A stretch of 15,680 nt of DNA from CAZGYE01 sp964530165 (GTDB taxonomy: Bacteria > Planctomycetota > Planctomycetia > Planctomycetales > Planctomycetaceae): positions 1 through 15,680 of the forward strand of contig CAZGYE010000113.1 of the NCBI GenBank assembly GCA_964530165.1, read 5' to 3'. The notes below the pieces were generated by a model, which searched no databases, was not told the DNA's origin, and worked only from the letters and a program-made list of their open reading frames with translations. A program made the translations under genes and the position numbers. This document shows, piece after piece, positions 14,805 through 15,680 of this stretch; positions within the stretch are counted from its first letter, which is position 1, and each line of letters starts with the position of its first letter.

Positions 14805-15335
14805 TCATTGTGACGTGCCCGCAATCGGCTGTGTGTCGGCCGCCTGGTTGACGGTGATCTCAGCCGACCGGAGCATGGCGACCCGGCCCGTGCGGACCAT
14901 CTCCAGGATGCCGAACGGACGCACCAGCTCGATGAAGGCTTCGATCTTGTTCTCTTTCCCGGAGATCTCGATCATCACGTGCTCCAGGCTGACGTCGACG
15001 ATTTTTCCGCGGAAGATTTCGACCAACTCGTGCACCTTGCTGCGCTGGCCGCCGGCGGTGCTGACCTTCATCAGCATCAGGTCGCGCTCCACGTAGTCTT
15101 GGCCGGAAAAGTCGAGCACCTTGACGACCGTCACGATCTTTTCCAGTTGTTTGCGCACCTGGTCCAGCACCCGCACGTCACCGTTGACGACGAACGTCAC
15201 CCGTGAGAATTCCGGGTTCTCCGTCTCTCCGACGGCCAAGCTGTCGATGTTGAATGCGCGCGACGCCAGCATACCGGAAATGTGAGCCAACACTCCCGGC
15301 TGGTTCGTCACCAGCGCCGAGAGAACGTGTCGCAT
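14805..15335 (-). CDS. ilvN: Acetolactate synthase small (regulatory) subunit
   Basis: The protein has 176 residues, standard for the small subunit. An ACT domain opens it (HVLSALVTNQPGVLAHISGML, then RAFNIDSLAVGETE, with the valine-binding type turn NQPGVL at 11-16), and the C-terminal domain (VSLEHVMIEISGKENKIEAFIELVRPFGILEMVRTGRVAM) is the conserved dimer part. It activates the catalytic IlvB subunit and gives valine feedback inhibition at the first common step of branched-chain amino acid synthesis. The gene for IlvB is not next to it within the 345 nt visible upstream. ilvC follows on the same strand. The start at 15335 has only an AAGG about 11 nt upstream. Confidence 0.97.
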   Translation of the reverse strand: MRHVLSALVTNQPGVLAHISGMLASRAFNIDSLAVGETENPEFSRVTFVVNGDVRVLDQVRKQLEKIVTVVKVLDFSGQDYVERDLMLMKVSTAGGQRSKVHELVEIFRGKIVDVSLEHVMIEISGKENKIEAFIELVRPFGILEMVRTGRVAMLRSAEITVNQAADTQPIAGTSQ

Positions 15336-15680
15336 GGGTCAGTTGCCTTCTACGAGTTGCGATGGAACTGGAATTCCCTTTGCATCCGGCGTCCGCACCA
15401 AAGCGCGAACCCGGTCTCGCGCAATTCCAGATCACACATAGTAGTCTCTTCGGAACCGGTTCACAACCGCCAGACGAGCACAGCGGCGAAGCGAGGGTGG
15501 GTCAGTTTTTCAAGATGCGCAGGTGTCGCGAGCTACTAGCCCGCCGCGCAAGCAAGGGCAAATCGTTGGCCGGCGACGAGATCCTCGCCCTTCGTGATCG
15601 ATTGGAGAACGGTGAGGACGGGGACGAGTGGTCTGTGAAAGCCGAAATGACACGCACAGCCGAGTGTGGGGCAGGCTTTC
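15336..15680. other. 345-nt region upstream of ilvN without a supported gene
   Basis: The 5' region of ilvN should lie here on the minus strand, but I find no convincing promoter boxes, leader peptide or T-box. A GAACCGGTTC palindrome lies near 15452-15461. At 15538-15559 the wording AGCCCGCCGCGCAAGCAAGG resembles, from memory, a planctomycete intergenic repeat. An open plus-strand frame from 15514 to the edge exists, but it runs into repeat DNA. The last 58 nt are repeat copy 2. Confidence 0.5.
15623..15680. repeat. Dispersed double-hairpin repeat, copy 2 (cut by window edge)
   Basis: It opens with GACGAGTGGTCT, then a TGAAAGCC-like stretch and TGACA as in copy 1 at 10942, and ends in GGGGCAGGCTTTC at the window edge, halfway through the first hairpin. 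The part between (ACGCACAGCCGAGTGTGG) matches the reverse complement of the right flank of copy 1 rather than its left flank, so copy 2 is the fuller symmetric form. Confidence 0.8.

Noticed and set aside
15514..15680. Open plus-strand frame at the right edge
   Set aside because: It has no ribosome binding site and no recognisable domain. Its downstream part is the dispersed repeat, so it is probably a chance frame.

Overview
The window looks like chromosomal DNA of a high-GC planctomycete, most likely from the Pirellulales. This rests on gene content, not on a marker gene. The clues are a Tat-exported Gfo/Idh/MocA oxidoreductase beside a TIM-barrel sugar isomerase, a Hanks-type kinase with a membrane anchor and a large outer domain, a small retropepsin-like protease, and many GC-rich palindromic intergenic repeats. 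I found no rRNA, tRNA, CRISPR array, transposase or phage gene.

Layout. A class III aminotransferase (minus strand, 1-1041) runs off the left edge. Diverging from it is a two-gene plus-strand unit (1320-3665): the oxidoreductase and a xylose-isomerase-like TIM-barrel protein, probably for sugar or polyol turnover. Next comes a 332-nt gap with a good sigma70-type promoter. It leads into a plus-strand series: a secreted S41 (CtpA-like) protease, a cytoplasmic seven-repeat beta-propeller, a 931-aa membrane Ser/Thr kinase, a secreted protein with an STN-like domain, and a stand-alone thiamine-diphosphate-binding half-subunit. The minus-strand series meets this one at about 11.6-11.9 kb. In transcription order it reads ilvN, ilvC, retropepsin-like protease, hicB, hicA, radical SAM protein, with small gaps. 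The branched-chain amino acid genes therefore lead directly into a toxin-antitoxin pair.

Intergenic structure is the most distinctive part. Between the S41 protease and the propeller gene, four repeat types are arranged as a nested mirror-image palindrome about 280 nt long. Its short GC hairpins include one with a compensatory base-pair change. A double-hairpin repeat (10942-11050) recurs at the right edge (from 15623). The convergent junction carries three exact 22-nt copies of another palindromic unit and a further hairpin repeat. A GCTGA-type repeat fills the space between the oxidoreductase and isomerase genes and reappears on both sides of the 5.7-kb palindrome, where it overlaps the start codon of the propeller gene.

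How the genes work together. IlvN and IlvC are consecutive branched-chain amino acid components (the catalytic IlvB is not in the window). HicA and HicB form a classic toxin-antitoxin pair. The protease, propeller, kinase and STN-like genes are co-directional and could form an envelope sensing and signalling group, but that is inferred from order alone. I see no clear new defence or biosynthetic system. The best candidates for something undescribed are the nested repeat architecture and the kinase neighbourhood.
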